From Ignavibacteriota bacterium (GTDB taxonomy: Bacteria; Bacteroidota; Ignavibacteria; Tepidaquicellales; Tepidaquicellaceae): a stretch of DNA of 64,000 nt. The stretch is taken from contig JAPLFJ010000069.1 of assembly GCA_026390735.1 (NCBI GenBank), forward strand, positions 1 to 64,000, in the 5' to 3' direction. Shown in pieces: positions 8,734 to 18,227 of the stretch; the first letter of the stretch is position 1, and the number at the start of each line of letters is the position of its first letter. The notes under the pieces are model-generated. The model ran no database searches, had not been told where the DNA came from, and saw only the letters and a list, made by a program, of their open reading frames with translations. A program made the translations under genes and the position numbers.

Positions 8734-9813
8734 GTGAATATTAAAGATAACATTAAACTTGTATTTGAGAACAGTCTTGAGGTTAAAGGTAATTCCTTCG
8801 GCTTTCCTGTCTCTGTTTCAGGCGAAGTTGTCTTTAATACCGCGATGACGGGTTACCCCGAGTCATTAACTGACCCATCCTACAAAGGACAGATACTTAT
8901 CTTAACTTATCCGCTTATCGGGAACTACGGCGTTCCTTCTTATGAGTTTGATAATTTACTGTTAAAGAACTTTGAGTCTGATAAGATTCATATTGCAGGA
9001 CTCGTTATCTCTGACTATTCGATGGATAACAGCCACTGGAAGTCTCACAAGTCGCTTTCTGCCTGGCTTACGGAAAACAGGATTCCCGCAATGTACGGTG
9101 TCGATACACGTATGCTTACAAAGATTATACGCGAGAAGGGTGTTATGAAGGGAAAAATAATTTGTGAGAATAATATTCCCGAGGATTTTGCCGAAGGAAA
9201 CCTGGTTGCTCAGGTTAGTACTAATGAGAAAGTTGTTTATGGTAACGGTAAGTATAAAATTGTGGTTGTTGACTGCGGAGTTAAGAATAACATTATTCGA
9301 AGACTTCTCGTTCGTGATACAACTGTTATCAGGGTTCCGTGGGATTATGATTACACTAACGATGATTACGATGGTCTTTTCATTTCAAACGGACCCGGCG
9401 ACCCGAAGACCTGCAACCCAACTGTCAACAATCTAAGCAAAGCAATCAAAGGCGATAAACCCATATTCGGAATATGTCTCGGCAATCAGCTGCTCTGTCT
9501 TGCATCGGGCGGTGACACTTATAAACTTAAGTACGGACACAGAAGCCATAACCAGCCCGTTATTCAGAACGGAACGAATAAATGTTATATAACCTCGCAG
9601 AATCACGGCTATGCCTGTGACGTTAGCACTATCGGTGATGACTGGAGTCCTTACTTCACAAACTTAAACGATAATTCAAACGAAGGTCTTATTCATAAGA
9701 GTAAAATGATGTTTTCTACTCAGTTCCATCCCGAAGCTTCAAGCGGACCGACGGATACGGATTTCCTCTTCGATAAATTTATTGAGAATGTAATTAAATA
9801 CAAGAAGAATTGA
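8734..9813 (+). CDS. carA: Carbamoyl-phosphate synthase small subunit
   Basis: This is the glutaminase subunit. It hydrolyses glutamine and passes ammonia to CarB to make carbamoyl phosphate for pyrimidines and arginine. The 359 residues hold the CarA N-terminal domain (NTAMTGYPESLTDPSY at 35-50) and a class I glutamine amidotransferase domain with GICLGNQ (nucleophile C248) and FHPEASSGP near the end. The Asn in GICLGNQ replaces the more common His at a non-catalytic position. The GTG start has no Shine-Dalgarno, fitting a leaderless transcript. carB starts on the base after its stop. Confidence 0.95.
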   Translation: MNIKDNIKLVFENSLEVKGNSFGFPVSVSGEVVFNTAMTGYPESLTDPSYKGQILILTYPLIGNYGVPSYEFDNLLLKNFESDKIHIAGLVISDYSMDNSHWKSHKSLSAWLTENRIPAMYGVDTRMLTKIIREKGVMKGKIICENNIPEDFAEGNLVAQVSTNEKVVYGNGKYKIVVVDCGVKNNIIRRLLVRDTTVIRVPWDYDYTNDDYDGLFISNGPGDPKTCNPTVNNLSKAIKGDKPIFGICLGNQLLCLASGGDTYKLKYGHRSHNQPVIQNGTNKCYITSQNHGYACDVSTIGDDWSPYFTNLNDNSNEGLIHKSKMMFSTQFHPEASSGPTDTDFLFDKFIENVIKYKKN

Positions 9814-12800
9814 ATGGATAAGATTAAGAAAATACTGATTCTTGGTTCGGGTGCCCTTAAGATTGGCGAGGCAGGAGAGTTCGACTATTCGGGCTCGCAG
9901 GCATTGAAGGCACTGAAGGAAGAAGGAATCAGCACTGTTCTTATAAATCCTAACATCGCTACCGTTCAGACTTCCGAAGGAATTGCCGACAAGATATATT
10001 TTCTTCCAGTCACTCTTCATTTTGTTGAAAAGATTATAGAAAAGGAAAAGCCCGACGGAGTTATGCTTTCGTTCGGAGGACAGACTGCCCTGAACTGCGG
10101 CATTGAAGCATACCGCAAGGGAATATTTGAAAAGCATAACGTAAAGATTCTCGGAACACCTATTGAGGCAGTCATAAATACCGAAGACAGAAGCGAGTTC
10201 GTTAAGAAGCTCGATGAGATTGATGTTAAAACAATTCAGAGTTTTGCAGTAACCAACCTTGAAGAAGCAAAACTCGCAGCAGAGAAACTCGGCTATCCCG
10301 TTATTATCCGCGCTGGCTTTGCACTCGGCGGTCAGGGAAGCGGTTTCTGTTCGAATGAAAACGAACTCGTTGAACTTGCAACTAAATCATTTTCTTACGT
10401 AAATCAGATTTTAATAGAGAAGTCACTTAAGGGCTGGAAAGAAATCGAGTATGAAGTTGTACGTGACAAATACGACAACTGCATCACAGTCTGTAACATG
10501 GAAAACTTCGACCCGCTTGGTATTCATACAGGCGAAAGCATTGTCGTTGCTCCCTCGCAGACTTTAACAAATAATGAATATCACAAACTAAGAGAGATCG
10601 CGATTAAAATAATCCGTCATATAGGAGTTATCGGCGAGTGTAACGTTCAGTATGCACTCGACCCTGAGTCAGAAGATTACAGGGTTATAGAAGTGAACGC
10701 ACGTCTTTCGCGTTCAAGTGCTCTTGCCTCAAAGGCAACTGGCTATCCGCTTGCATTCGTAGCAGCGAAACTTGCACTCGGTTATGGACTTCACGAACTT
10801 AAGAATGCAGTTACAAAAACAACCACTGCCTGCTTTGAACCTGCACTCGATTATATTGTGTGTAAAATCCCACGATGGGATTTAGGGAAGTTCAAAGGTG
10901 TTACTAAACAAATCGGCTCCAGTATGAAGAGCGTTGGCGAAGTGATGTCTATCGGCAGGACGTTTGAAGAGGCAATTCAGAAAGGTCTGCGTATGATTGG
11001 TCAGGGAATGCACGGCTTTGTCGGCAACCGCGACCTTGAACTTGAAGATATCGATTCGCTCGAAAAGGAACTCAGCAATCCGACCGATACAAGGATATTC
11101 GTGATTGCAGAAGCGTTCAGAAGAAACCTTTCTGTAGTAAGAATTCATAATCTAACTAAGATTGATAAATGGTTTCTGCACAAGCTAAAGAATATATTCA
11201 AACTTTCAAATCAGCTGAATGAATACAACGCTATTGAAAAGATTCCTGACGACCTGCTTCTCGATTTAAAGAAGTCGGGTTTCTCGGATTTCCAGATGGC
11301 AAAGTTTCTTTACAAAGAAGATGACGTTACCGACTATTCCCTGAAAGTACGCGCAAACAGACTTTCGCGTGGCATCGTACCATACGTAAAACAGATTGAT
11401 ACTCTTGCGGCTGAATATCCGGCGCTCACAAATTATCTTTACCTTACGTATCACGGTTCGGAACACGATGTTACTTTTGAACAGGATAAGAAGATTGTTG
11501 TGCTTGGCTCGGGTGCTTACTGCATCGGCAGCAGTGTTGAGTTCGACTGGTGTTCCGTGAACGCTCTGAACACTATTCGCGCAAACGGATACAAAGGAAT
11601 TATGATTAACTACAACCCTGAGACTGTGAGCACTGACTACGACGTTTGCGACAGATTGTACTTCGATGAACTTTCTTTCGAACGTGTGATGGATATCGTT
11701 TCGCTTGAATCTCCCGAAGGTGTGATTGTTTCCACAGGCGGACAGATTCCGAACATTCTTGCAGGGCGGCTTGACAATGCAGGTGTTAAAATTCTCGGTA
11801 CCTCTGCAAAGTCAATAGATATGGCTGAAGACAGGAATAAGTTTTCTTCACTGCTGGACACTCTGAAAGTTGACCAGCCAAAGTGGAATGAACTTACTTC
11901 TGTTGAAGACATTAAAAAGTTTGTTGAGGAAGTCGGCTATCCCGTTCTTGTTCGTCCGTCTTACGTTCTCTCAGGTGCGGCGATGAACATCGTTTCAAAC
12001 GAATCCGAACTCGAACATTTTCTCACACTTGCGTCGAAGGTGTCGAAGCGCTACCCCGTTGTTGTGTCAGAGTTTATTGAAAACGCGAAGGAGATTGAAG
12101 TGGATGCAGTTTCGCAGAACGGCGAGATTGTTGCTTACGCAATTTCCGAACACATAGAGTTTGCAGGCGTGCACTCAGGCGATGCGACAATTGTCTTTCC
12201 CGCACAGAAGATTTACATTGAAACTATACGACGTATAAAAACTATCGCAAAGCAGATTTCAAAGTCACTGAATATATCAGGACCATTCAACATTCAGTTC
12301 CTCGCAAAAGATAATTACATAAAAGTTATAGAGTGCAACCTTCGTGCGTCGAGAAGTTTTCCGTTCGTTTCGAAAGTACTTAAGACAAACTTTATCGAAC
12401 TCGCTACTGAAATTATGATTGGTAAGAAAGTGGAGAAGCCGATGAAGTCAATATTCGACCTCGACTACGTAGGAATCAAAGCGCCGCAGTTTTCTTTCTC
12501 GCGTTTGCAAAAGGCAGACCCGATGCTCGGAGTTGAAATGGCTTCGACGGGTGAAGTGGGATGTATCGGCGAAGATTTCTATGAAGCCGTTCTTAAGGCA
12601 ATGCTTTCCGTCGGCTACACCATTCCCGAGAAAAACATTTTGCTTTCTACGGGCGATGCACGTTCGACTATCGAACTGCTTAACAGTTCGCGTATGCTTT
12701 TCGAAAACGGTTACAAACTTTTTGCCTCACCCGAAACGCATCAGTTTCTTGAGGCGAACGGAATCGAATCCGAGCAGCTATTTCTCCCCGACGAAAACAA

Positions 12801-13029
12801 AAGTCCGAACATAATCGACTTCATCAAAAGCAAAAAGATTGACCTGGTGATAAACATTCCAAAGTCACTCAGCCGCGATGTACTCAACAGCGATTATCAA
12901 ATCCGCCGCACGGCAGTCGATTTCAACGTGCCGCTCGTGACGAATTCCCGACTCGCCAGCGCGTTTATTTATGCATTCTGTAAAAGAAGCCTGGAATCAC
13001 TTTCCATAAAATCCTGGCAGGAGTTCTAA
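9814..13029 (+). CDS. carB: Carbamoyl-phosphate synthase large subunit
   Basis: The 1071-residue synthetase subunit uses two ATP to turn bicarbonate and ammonia into carbamoyl phosphate. It is the usual duplicated protein: two ATP-grasp halves (about 1-400 with LILGSGALKIGEAGEFDYSG, and about 555-930 with VVLGSGAYCIGSSVEFDW), an oligomerisation segment between them and a C-terminal MGS-like allosteric domain from about 935. The length matches the family. It follows carA directly. Confidence 0.96.
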   Translation: MDKIKKILILGSGALKIGEAGEFDYSGSQALKALKEEGISTVLINPNIATVQTSEGIADKIYFLPVTLHFVEKIIEKEKPDGVMLSFGGQTALNCGIEAYRKGIFEKHNVKILGTPIEAVINTEDRSEFVKKLDEIDVKTIQSFAVTNLEEAKLAAEKLGYPVIIRAGFALGGQGSGFCSNENELVELATKSFSYVNQILIEKSLKGWKEIEYEVVRDKYDNCITVCNMENFDPLGIHTGESIVVAPSQTLTNNEYHKLREIAIKIIRHIGVIGECNVQYALDPESEDYRVIEVNARLSRSSALASKATGYPLAFVAAKLALGYGLHELKNAVTKTTTACFEPALDYIVCKIPRWDLGKFKGVTKQIGSSMKSVGEVMSIGRTFEEAIQKGLRMIGQGMHGFVGNRDLELEDIDSLEKELSNPTDTRIFVIAEAFRRNLSVVRIHNLTKIDKWFLHKLKNIFKLSNQLNEYNAIEKIPDDLLLDLKKSGFSDFQMAKFLYKEDDVTDYSLKVRANRLSRGIVPYVKQIDTLAAEYPALTNYLYLTYHGSEHDVTFEQDKKIVVLGSGAYCIGSSVEFDWCSVNALNTIRANGYKGIMINYNPETVSTDYDVCDRLYFDELSFERVMDIVSLESPEGVIVSTGGQIPNILAGRLDNAGVKILGTSAKSIDMAEDRNKFSSLLDTLKVDQPKWNELTSVEDIKKFVEEVGYPVLVRPSYVLSGAAMNIVSNESELEHFLTLASKVSKRYPVVVSEFIENAKEIEVDAVSQNGEIVAYAISEHIEFAGVHSGDATIVFPAQKIYIETIRRIKTIAKQISKSLNISGPFNIQFLAKDNYIKVIECNLRASRSFPFVSKVLKTNFIELATEIMIGKKVEKPMKSIFDLDYVGIKAPQFSFSRLQKADPMLGVEMASTGEVGCIGEDFYEAVLKAMLSVGYTIPEKNILLSTGDARSTIELLNSSRMLFENGYKLFASPETHQFLEANGIESEQLFLPDENKSPNIIDFIKSKKIDLVINIPKSLSRDVLNSDYQIRRTAVDFNVPLVTNSRLASAFIYAFCKRSLESLSIKSWQEF

Positions 13030-13492
13030 ACAAAATTTGTCTTTTTTACCAATAATTTCTCAAAAATGACCTGTATTTCTCCGGAAAGTACAATTATTCT
13101 GTACTTATTGGAGAAAAAGACCATATTAATAAACAAATTCCAGGTAAAATCGTCATATATATAAAAATTCTCTTCATTTCTCATCTTGAGAGGTATTTCT
13201 GGGATGAACTTTCAGTGAAAACCTGCTTAATTTGTACAAATTTACCCTCAATTCGCCAATATTAGTTTAAAAACCTCCCCTGTTGGTTGGGGTTTAAGGG
13301 GTGAAACGGAATTCGCTTTTTCCTGTGATCACTTTTTAATCTCTTAGGGTAAATTCCCCGCCGCTTGCGGCGAAAGGTTTTTACAAATATAATAAATAGA
13401 TACCCCGCTGCTTGCGGCGGGGAGTTTCATTTTTTCCAAATTCAATTTTCAAACCTCTTTATGCCTATTTTATCAGGCTTTAAAAAGGTATT
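13030..13492. other. Intergenic region with repeat sequences
   Basis: No coding sequence is seen in these 460 bases between carB and typA. The right third contains copy 1 of a 100-bp dispersed repeat, preceded by a C/G-rich stretch (CCTCCCCTGTTGGTTGGGG near 13275) that looks like further repeat debris. Confidence 0.6.
13334..13433. repeat. 100-bp dispersed repeat, copy 1
   Basis: These 100 bases are identical to 28870-28969. Each copy carries two imperfect palindromes around CGCCGCTTGCGGCG and CCCCGCTGCTTGCGGCGGGG, separated by an AT-rich spacer. Both copies are intergenic and in the same orientation. It has no ORF and resembles a REP-type or miniature non-autonomous element. Confidence 0.9.
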
Positions 13493-15346
13493 ATGAATTC
13501 TAATTTAAATCTTCAAATGAACAAAAAACTCAATACTAACGACAAGTTACGAAATATTGCTATAATCGCCCACGTTGACCATGGTAAGACAACGCTTGTG
13601 GATTTTATGTTTAAGCAAAGCGGAATGTTCCGCGCTAATCAGGAACTCGAAGACCGTGTGATGGATTCGATGGACCTGGAACGTGAACGCGGAATTACTA
13701 TTTCTGCGAAGAACTGTTCCGTTTTATGGAAGGGTGTGAAAGTTAACATTCTCGATACACCTGGTCACGCCGATTTTGGCGGAGAAGTGGAACGCGCACT
13801 TATGATGGTCGATGGAGCTATCCTGCTCGTCGATGCTTCCGAAGGGCCGCTTCCTCAGACCCGCTTTGTTCTGAAAAAAGCACTGGACTCCAATAAGAAA
13901 ATTATAGTTGTTATAAATAAGATTGACAGAAAAGATGCACGCCCTAAAGAAGTGCTGAATGAAATTTATGATTTATTCATCGATCTCGATGCAACGGAAA
14001 AACAGATTGAGTTTCCTGTGCTCTATGCAGTCGGGCGCGAAGGAATTGCACAACTTACCGCTGAAGACAGAGGCACAGATTTGCAGCCGCTGTTCGATGA
14101 GATACTTAAAGAAATTCCTCCTCCGATTTATGACCTCGATGAGCCGTTTCAGATGCTCGTTGCCGACCTGGATTATTCTGATTATATCGGAAGACTCGCA
14201 ATCGGTAAAGTTGCACACGGTTCTGCAAAGATGAATGACAATCTTGTTTGCATCAACGAAGATAATCAGATTATACCTTTAAAGATTTCAAAGCTTCAGG
14301 CCTATGAAGGACTGTCGCTGAAAGAAGTGGATGTTGCAGAGGCGGGTGATATTATTGTTATAGCGGGTATTGATAATGTGCATATTGGCGATACGATTTG
14401 TAATCAGCTTCAGCCGAAAGCAATGAAGCGTGTGGCTGTTGATGAACCTACAATTTCAATGGTGTTTGGAATAAACACTTCGCCTTTTGCGGGCAAGGAT
14501 GGAAAATATGTACAGTCTGCAAAGATTCGCGAAAGACTTTTCAAAGAAACTCTGAGGAACGTTGCTTTGAAAGTTGAAGACGGTGACTCAAAGGATAGTT
14601 TTATAGTAAAAGGCAGAGGCGAATTTCAGATGGCAATACTCGTTGAAACACTTCGCCGCGATGGTTTTGAATTAAGCATTGGCCGTCCGCACGTTATTTA
14701 TAAACACAAAGACGGAAAGAAACTCGAACCGATTGAACATCTGTTCGTCGATTGCGGAGAAACTTTCATCGGAGTTGTTACCGATAAACTTTCCCAGCGC
14801 AAAGGAAGAATGATAAACCTTGTGAATCACAGCACAGGAAGAGTGAGAATAGAATTCTCTATTCCTTCACGTGGTTTGATTGGCTACAGAAACGAATTCC
14901 TGACCGATACCAAAGGTACGGGAATCCTGAACAGTTATCTCCAGGGCTACGAAGAGTATCGCGGTGATTATCCTGTGCGTCTGACTGGTTCGATAGTTTC
15001 AGACAGAACAGGTTCCACAACCGGATATGCATTGTTCAACCTTGAACCCCGCGGAGTTTTATTCGTTTCTCCTGGTGAAGAAGTTTACGAAGGAATGATT
15101 GTCGGAGAACATAACAAAGACAAAGATATTAACGTAAATGCATGCAGACCAAAGAAACTTTCAAACATGCGTACATCGAGCAAAGACGAGGGGATAATAC
15201 TTACTCCCGTTTCACCGCTTACGCTTGAACGTGCAATTGAATTTTTAAATGACGATGAAATAGTCGAAGTAACTCCGAAGAATATAAGACTTCGTAAAGC
15301 AGAGCTGTCTTCGATGACAAGATACAGAGGCGACAGATCGTTTTAA
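13493..15346 (+). CDS. typA: Ribosome-associated GTPase TypA/BipA
   Basis: TypA is a translational GTPase of the EF-G family that acts in ribosome assembly and stress or low-temperature growth. The 617 residues have G1 AHVDHGKT (26-33), the DTPGHADFGGEVER G3 region, NKIDR as G4, then domains II, III and V and the TypA-specific C-terminal domain (GFELSIGRPHVI, RGLIGYRNEFLTDT). ATG at 13493 follows an AAAAGG element; ATG at 13517 is an alternative. Confidence 0.95.
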   Translation: MNSNLNLQMNKKLNTNDKLRNIAIIAHVDHGKTTLVDFMFKQSGMFRANQELEDRVMDSMDLERERGITISAKNCSVLWKGVKVNILDTPGHADFGGEVERALMMVDGAILLVDASEGPLPQTRFVLKKALDSNKKIIVVINKIDRKDARPKEVLNEIYDLFIDLDATEKQIEFPVLYAVGREGIAQLTAEDRGTDLQPLFDEILKEIPPPIYDLDEPFQMLVADLDYSDYIGRLAIGKVAHGSAKMNDNLVCINEDNQIIPLKISKLQAYEGLSLKEVDVAEAGDIIVIAGIDNVHIGDTICNQLQPKAMKRVAVDEPTISMVFGINTSPFAGKDGKYVQSAKIRERLFKETLRNVALKVEDGDSKDSFIVKGRGEFQMAILVETLRRDGFELSIGRPHVIYKHKDGKKLEPIEHLFVDCGETFIGVVTDKLSQRKGRMINLVNHSTGRVRIEFSIPSRGLIGYRNEFLTDTKGTGILNSYLQGYEEYRGDYPVRLTGSIVSDRTGSTTGYALFNLEPRGVLFVSPGEEVYEGMIVGEHNKDKDINVNACRPKKLSNMRTSSKDEGIILTPVSPLTLERAIEFLNDDEIVEVTPKNIRLRKAELSSMTRYRGDRSF

Positions 15347-15373
15347 GTTAACAGAATAATAACAGATTTTCGA

Positions 15374-15406
15374 AATAGTATTACGGATTCCCGTAATACT
15401 ATTTTT
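15374..15406 (+). terminator. Rho-independent terminator of typA
   Basis: AATAGTATTACGG and CCGTAATACTATT form a 13-bp perfect stem with a 4-base loop and a T-run, 27 bases after the typA stop. Confidence 0.9.
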
Positions 15407-15511
15407 CGTTTACAGAAATACTTGCTCTTTTCAAAAATGAATTGTGTTTTTTTAAGGGGATAAAGTGAATATATTTACAGAAATATCAAAACATTTAAAA
15501 AGAGGTGTAAA

Positions 15512-17011
15512 ATGAATAAGTTAATTACCTTATTAATTATTATAATAACCGCCGTTTCTTCTTTTGCACAGATTAAACTGGATTTTAATACGGTTTATAA
15601 TAATGCCGAAAGAAATCCGAAGTTGAGAATTGCTGCAGAAAACCTTGCAATAAGTAAAGGACAGCCGTATAATATATATATTAAAGATAAAGCAATGATT
15701 GAAGCCGTTGCTGTAGATAATGACAGAGTGGTCTATTCTGTTGTCACAGATTTTCTGAATCCCTTTAACGGTTCTTACTGTACTTATTTCGAAGATGTGC
15801 AGAAAACTTTTGACTTCTCTAAGGCAAGGATTATGTATGGCAACAGAACAGTTGATAACACAGGTGAGCAAATCGTCCTTAACAAAAGAACCACGGGCAG
15901 TAAATTGTATCTTATTCCTTGTGCAACAAGAAAGAATGTCTGGGCTTTCGATTTCACCACAGGCGACCTTGTCGACACTGCTTATGTTCCCTACAGCAGT
16001 CCGATGCTTCAGACTCCGCGTAATGTTCTTCAGTTGAGTAAAACACATATACTTGTTTCCGATCAGCTAAGCGATGTTGTTCAGTTGTTCGATACCAGCG
16101 GAGCTTACATAAGAGTATTTGCCCCACTGGGCGGTTTAAATAATACTATTCTTGATAATATTCGTGATGTACAATTCCATCCGAACGGAACCGTCCTTGT
16201 AACTAACGCAGGAACAACCGGAAATGCATTGAACACAGTGCAGCAGTTTACTTCAACAGGTGCTTACATTGGTGTCTTTGCAACCGATATGTTAAACAGT
16301 CCTTATTGTCTCTTGTTCAGAAGTAATGATTTGCTCGTTTCAAATTCAAGCGGCGTAAATGATATCACAAAACATAATATTAATACAGGCGCATACTTAG
16401 GAAATTTTCTTGGTTCGGCATTAAATTTCCCTCAGCAAATGATAAACCTTCCCGGAGGTAAAGTTGGTGTTGCTGAATTCAGTGGTGTTCTCTCGGGCAT
16501 CAGAATATATGACTCACTCGGAGTATTAACCGATACTTTAAAAGGTGCACAGGGAATCCGTGGTTTATGGAAACTGCCCAATGGTAATTTTCTTGCAACA
16601 GGACTTGGTGTGTTTGAAGTTGACGGAGTAACAGGTGCTCTTGTGAGAACAATCGTGAGTGGAAGTCTGTTGTATAATTTTTACAGTATTTCTGTTTTTG
16701 ATCCTGATCTTATAACAGGAAGTAATGAAGTTAATACTACAATACCGTCAGAATATAAACTTTTCAATAATTATCCAAACCCGTTTAATCCGTCAACAAC
16801 AATTAAGTTTGCAATTCCAACTAAAGACCACGTTAAAATGACTGTCTATGATGCACTGGGACGAATAGTAGCTGAACTTGTGAACAGTACGAAAGAAGCG
16901 GGTACTTATGAAATTAATTACAATGCCTCATCACTGGCAAGCGGGATATATTTCTATAAACTGGAAACAGGCACTTTCTCTGAAGTAAAGAAAATGATGT
17001 TGCTTAAGTAA
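15512..17011 (+). CDS. T9SS-exported NHL/SMP-30-like propeller protein
   Basis: The 499-residue protein has a signal peptide (about 1-19, ending SSFAQ) and a beta-propeller body with repeated blades of the type LRDVQFHPNGTVLVTN, STGAYIGVF and LLFRSNDLLVSN. A T9SS sorting domain over the last 80 residues contains YKLFNNYPNPFNPSTTIKF and ends KKMMLLK. AAGAGG lies 8 bases upstream of the ATG. It is probably a surface or released binding protein; the target is unknown. Confidence 0.85.
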   Translation: MNKLITLLIIIITAVSSFAQIKLDFNTVYNNAERNPKLRIAAENLAISKGQPYNIYIKDKAMIEAVAVDNDRVVYSVVTDFLNPFNGSYCTYFEDVQKTFDFSKARIMYGNRTVDNTGEQIVLNKRTTGSKLYLIPCATRKNVWAFDFTTGDLVDTAYVPYSSPMLQTPRNVLQLSKTHILVSDQLSDVVQLFDTSGAYIRVFAPLGGLNNTILDNIRDVQFHPNGTVLVTNAGTTGNALNTVQQFTSTGAYIGVFATDMLNSPYCLLFRSNDLLVSNSSGVNDITKHNINTGAYLGNFLGSALNFPQQMINLPGGKVGVAEFSGVLSGIRIYDSLGVLTDTLKGAQGIRGLWKLPNGNFLATGLGVFEVDGVTGALVRTIVSGSLLYNFYSISVFDPDLITGSNEVNTTIPSEYKLFNNYPNPFNPSTTIKFAIPTKDHVKMTVYDALGRIVAELVNSTKEAGTYEINYNASSLASGIYFYKLETGTFSEVKKMMLLK

Positions 17012-17029
17012 TATTCACACTTATATTTT

Positions 17030-17063
17030 AAAAGGGGTTACATTATATATGTAACCCCTTTTT
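17030..17063 (+). terminator. Terminator after the plus-strand T9SS gene
   Basis: AAAAGGGGTTACAT and ATGTAACCCCTTTT form a long stem with a short AT loop, 18 bases past the stop codon. Confidence 0.88.
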
Positions 17064-17080
17064 GTTTTCTGTAAATTAAA

Positions 17081-17110
17081 AAACCCTTGTTGACGAATCA
17101 ACAAGGGTTT
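17081..17110 (-). terminator. Terminator after the minus-strand T9SS gene
   Basis: AAACCCTTGTTGA and TCAACAAGGGTTT form a 13-bp stem with a CGAA loop, 21 bases beyond the stop of the minus-strand gene ending at 17132. With the preceding terminator it separates two convergent genes. Confidence 0.85.
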
Positions 17111-17131
17111 ATCAAATTCTGTATATGAAAC

Positions 17132-17929
17132 TTATTTTATTAAGCTCATCTTTTTCATTTCAGTGAAATCACCTGATTTGATTTTGTAGAAATAAACACC
17201 GCTTGCAAAATTATTTGCATCCCAGGTTACGTTGAATTTACCCGCTGGCTGGTTGCTGTTTACTAATTCCTGAACAAGTTTACCGGTAATGTCATAAACT
17301 GAAATGTTTACAAAACCTGCTTTTGGTAAACTGAAAGAAATGTTTGTTGTCGGATTAAACGGATTTGGGAAATTCTGTGATAAAGAATACGAATGTGCAA
17401 CTTCTTCAATCTGACTGATTCCTGTTGCTACATTAACTGTGAAATTTGCACCGTTGTTCCAGTTTGGTGGATTTGTTCCTGCTGCACCTGTACAATAAAT
17501 TGTGATTGTGCCTGGTGTTGCCGGGGCTGTCACTGTAAATGTCTTTGTTGTTGCACCTGTAAATTTTGCACTGTGAACTAATTCACTTGTTAAAATTTTC
17601 AGTCCTGTGCTTCCACTTGCAAGTGCTAATGTACCTGAACTTACTGCTATGTCAATACCGCCGGTACTGAATGTTCCGGATGATCTGCTGACAGAAAAAG
17701 TATATGTTCCTGTTGCACCTGGTGCTAATGTTGCAGGCCCTGTTACGGTAACCACTACTGCTGCATTTAGCGCAGCCTGGTGACATGTACAGCCGTTTGT
17801 TGAACCTGGTTTTAATGTTCTTCCCGCCACCCCTGTCGGGTACGAATAAATCTGGAGTGAAATACTCATTAAGAATATTAATGTAAGTATTCCAACCGTT
17901 GCTTTCTTTAAGGATAATTTGCTTTTCAT
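17132..17929 (-). CDS. Exported protein, choice-of-anchor-V-like domain plus T9SS tail
   Basis: I choose the ATG at 17929 (266 residues) over the longer frame from 18022. GGGAAAG lies just upstream and a signal peptide starts there at once. After the signal (ending IYSYP) comes TGVAGRTLKPGS with the GCTCHQ motif, then a beta-sandwich of about 130 residues, and a T9SS sorting domain (SLSQNFPNPFNPTT, ends KKMSLIK). The CxCH motif recalls the CxxCH heme site of choice-of-anchor V proteins but is one residue short, so heme binding is doubtful. Confidence 0.8.
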   Translation of the reverse strand: MKSKLSLKKATVGILTLIFLMSISLQIYSYPTGVAGRTLKPGSTNGCTCHQAALNAAVVVTVTGPATLAPGATGTYTFSVSRSSGTFSTGGIDIAVSSGTLALASGSTGLKILTSELVHSAKFTGATTKTFTVTAPATPGTITIYCTGAAGTNPPNWNNGANFTVNVATGISQIEEVAHSYSLSQNFPNPFNPTTNISFSLPKAGFVNISVYDITGKLVQELVNSNQPAGKFNVTWDANNFASGVYFYKIKSGDFTEMKKMSLIK

Positions 17930-18227
17930 TTTTACTTTCCCTTTAAGTTTTATTAAGGTTTTAAAATTATTATATGCAATATAAATAAATCCATTTCGAT
18001 TGACAAGTATCAAATGCAACAAAAGGAGTCGTGGTTATTTATTCCCCATACTTGTCGTTTTCGCTTATCCTATCAGGTGTATTATTTAAATAGTTATATT
18101 ATCTGACCTTAGTTGATTTATTGAATAATTAGAGTCTGAGATTACTTTTTACCATAATAAATTGAACTGGGATTTAGTAAATTGTTTCATATTTTAAAAC
18201 TTTAAATCATACATTAAATAATATCCA
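17930..18227. other. Divergent intergenic region, no gene
   Basis: This stretch lies between the minus-strand T9SS gene and the plus-strand YfhO-like gene and should hold both promoters. It is AT-rich with no coding frame of note and no repeat matching elsewhere in the window. Confidence 0.4.

Noticed and set aside
17780-17800. Heme-binding CxxCH motif in the T9SS protein ending at 17132
   Set aside because: The motif is CTCH, one residue short of CxxCH, so covalent heme attachment is unlikely.
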